DNA from: Desulfobulbus sp.
GTDB taxonomy: Bacteria; Desulfobacterota; Desulfobulbia; Desulfobulbales; Desulfobulbaceae
Direction: 5' to 3'
DNA length: 64,000 nucleotides
NCBI GenBank assembly: GCA_031280615.1
Contig: JAITGO010000009.1
Span: forward strand, 1 to 64,000
A program made the position numbers and the translations under genes. Shown here one piece after another: positions 62,601-64,000 of this stretch; positions within the stretch are counted from its first letter, which is position 1; every line of letters starts with the position of its first letter. Below the pieces are notes generated by a model, which was given only the letters and a program-made list of their open reading frames with translations, did no database searches and was not told the DNA's origin.

Positions 62601-63188
62601 TCACTTAACGGTCAGGGCATCGACATAGCTTTTCGGCACCATGGCGTACCAGTGGCCGCCGTCTTGCTGAATCGGAAAGGGGAATTGCTCCTTGGAATAG
62701 ATGGTCGAACCCAGGAGGAAGAAGGTGCCCCTTGAGGAAGTGGCAAAGTTGAGTTTGTAGGGAACCTTTATGTCCTCGGGTTTATCGATGGTATAGGTCT
62801 TGCCGTCGTCGGATGTTTGTTTGAGGATCAGGCCGGAGTTGCCCAGGGCACGGGCAAAGGAATCAAACACCTTGTCATGGGGGATGGCGTATTCAATCCA
62901 GGACAAGGGGGTTGAGGCGGTGCTGTTGAGCACAAAGCCCTTGCCGGTTTGACCGGTGACGAACAGGGCAACTTCGGAGAGCGGGGCATTGTCGAAATCG
63001 ACCGAGACCGGAGCAATCCTTGAAAACGATTCCTTGGGCGGCGGAATTGGTGCGGGTTTCGAGGCCGGGGCCGGGGCCGGGGCTTCTTTCTTCTCCTGGT
63101 CGCGGTGGGAGCAGCCGGACAGGGCGATAACAATGGCCGAGGCGATAAGGAAGGATGCGGTAAACAAGAAGTTGTTAAGAATTTTCAT
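62601..63188 (-). CDS. Lipoprotein with secretin N-domain-like segment
   Basis: A 195-residue protein. Lipoprotein signal with lipobox LSGC (Cys near residue 26), then a Pro/Ala-rich linker. A segment resembling secretin N1 domains follows (SVDFDNAPLSEVALFVTGQTGKGFVL, WIEYAIPHDKVFDSFARALGNSGLIL in parts). No secretin beta-barrel follows. It starts one base after the Zot-like gene's stop, with its AGGAGA site inside that gene. It could be a truncated pIV-like protein or an adaptor to a host secretin. Confidence 0.7.
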   Translation of the reverse strand: MKILNNFLFTASFLIASAIVIALSGCSHRDQEKKEAPAPAPASKPAPIPPPKESFSRIAPVSVDFDNAPLSEVALFVTGQTGKGFVLNSTASTPLSWIEYAIPHDKVFDSFARALGNSGLILKQTSDDGKTYTIDKPEDIKVPYKLNFATSSRGTFFLLGSTIYSKEQFPFPIQQDGGHWYAMVPKSYVDALTVK

Positions 63189-63189
63189 G

Positions 63190-64000
63190 TCATCTCCTGT
63201 TGGTGAACACAATCTGGCCGCCGCGATCCGTGGGGGCAATGGTTTCCGATCGGGTAGCGGGGGGAGTGCCTTTTGCCTCCTTGGCGGGTTCCTGCTTGGA
63301 TTTGATTTGCTGAAAAGAAGTCATGGCGGCTTGGGAGCCGAACAGGTCGCCGCTGCCGATGCTCGACTTGGCAAAGAGCATGTAGAGGGTGAAGCACAAG
63401 ACAATGGGGATGGCGAAAAAGATCGGATGTTTCAGCACGTTGACATGCTGCATGATGCCGAGTTCCTTGACGTCCTTGGAGGTATAAGACTTGTAACAGC
63501 GGAAAACTGAAGGGTTGTAGGTGCGGACGCTCTTTTTCAGTGGTTCGCCGCCGGTGTCGTCGCCTGCATAGGAATAGCAGAGGTATTTTTTCGAGACAGC
63601 GGAGCCGAAGAAGTTGACCTTGCGGAACACATAGGTCCATTCGAGGAGGGAACGGACGGCGGAATCGATGCGCTCGATGGCTTGGGTGATCAGCACCACA
63701 TCGAAACCGTTATGCCGATGGGTGGAGGCCCAGGAGGCGAAGGCGTTGTTCTTGGCGGTTTGCCATTCCCGGGAAGAGAAGACCTTCTGCACTTCGTCCA
63801 GCACGACCAGAGAGCCGGGGGCAACGTGCATCCAAAAATCTTCCAGTTGATGCGGTTCGAGGAAATGCAGTTGCTTGAGCAAGGCCAAGTCGGACAGTTC
63901 GCAGTAGCTTTTGATCATCTCCAGGCAAAGCGGGTCCGACATGCCGTCAATGTTGGTGAAGACCACTCGGCCCTGCTGGAGGTTGTCGAGAATCTTCCTG
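63190..64000 (-). CDS. Zot / pI-like phage assembly ATPase (5' end off window)
   Basis: The C-terminal 269 residues of a Zonula-occludens-toxin-family protein, the ATPase that exports filamentous phage. The frame is open to the window edge (RKILDNLQQGRVVFTNIDGM). The Walker B-type strand is GSLVVLDEVQKVF, and the family block WASTHRHNGFDVVLITQAIERID is present. A transmembrane helix (HPIFFAIPIVLCFTLYMLFA) precedes a periplasmic Pro/Lys-rich tail. The Walker A motif lies beyond the edge. Confidence 0.9.
   Translation of the reverse strand, partial: RKILDNLQQGRVVFTNIDGMSDPLCLEMIKSYCELSDLALLKQLHFLEPHQLEDFWMHVAPGSLVVLDEVQKVFSSREWQTAKNNAFASWASTHRHNGFDVVLITQAIERIDSAVRSLLEWTYVFRKVNFFGSAVSKKYLCYSYAGDDTGGEPLKKSVRTYNPSVFRCYKSYTSKDVKELGIMQHVNVLKHPIFFAIPIVLCFTLYMLFAKSSIGSGDLFGSQAAMTSFQQIKSKQEPAKEAKGTPPATRSETIAPTDRGGQIVFTNRR

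Overview
The window is a high-GC stretch of a Gram-negative chromosome. Several features suggest an anaerobic, sulfate-reducer-like deltaproteobacterium (Desulfobulbales is my guess; no 16S rRNA is present). These are a single-chain pyruvate:ferredoxin oxidoreductase, a PEP-CTERM protein, a pentaheme cytochrome c, a Rieske/cytochrome b pair, archaeal-type Trm5-like and RtcB proteins, and a CdaA-CdaR fusion. The lineage is inference; the gene content is read directly.

Left part (1-22,500). A LapA-type surface adhesin runs off the left edge; its N-terminal retention module and LapG-like cleavage site are present. It is divergent from a PEP-CTERM protein. Then come SppA, RtcB, a nucleoside-recognition membrane protein, a double UspA protein, an M16 protease, an SDR, rpmB, a c-di-AMP cyclase fused to a YbbR/CdaR region, a putative porin behind a sigma-54-like promoter, a CoA-transferase, a Cache/PAS/GGDEF diguanylate cyclase, a pentaheme cytochrome, and a SugE/Gdx guanidinium exporter preceded by a guanidine-II (mini-ykkC) riboswitch.

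Centre (22,682-34,700). An 11-kb gene encodes a 3670-residue RTX protein with an N-terminal T4-lysozyme-like (GH24) domain. Fifteen bases upstream on the same strand is a secreted protein with an LprI/DUF1311 (lysozyme-inhibitor-type) domain. I read this as a candidate type-I-secreted lysozyme toxin with its immunity protein, and as the best candidate for an undescribed system here.

Right-centre (35,300-59,640). Mostly housekeeping: a Trm5-like methyltransferase, ilvBN, psd-pssA (phosphatidylethanolamine synthesis), rsmD-coaD-Rieske-cytochrome b in overlapping order, a glucosyl-3-phosphoglycerate synthase plus GT4 pair (compatible solute), UbiB-type kinase, phasin-like protein, stand-alone RapZ C-domain, ClC channel, dGTPase, nifJ-type PFOR, a YkgJ-cluster protein and a PHP phosphoesterase.

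Right end (about 59,640-64,000). A filamentous-phage (inovirus-like) prophage, all on the minus strand and cut by the window edge: Zot/pI-like ATPase, a lipoprotein with a secretin N-domain-like segment, a replication-initiation-factor-like protein, small ORFs, an excisionase-like HTH protein and an intact tyrosine integrase at the chromosomal junction. No rRNA, tRNA or CRISPR array was recognised.
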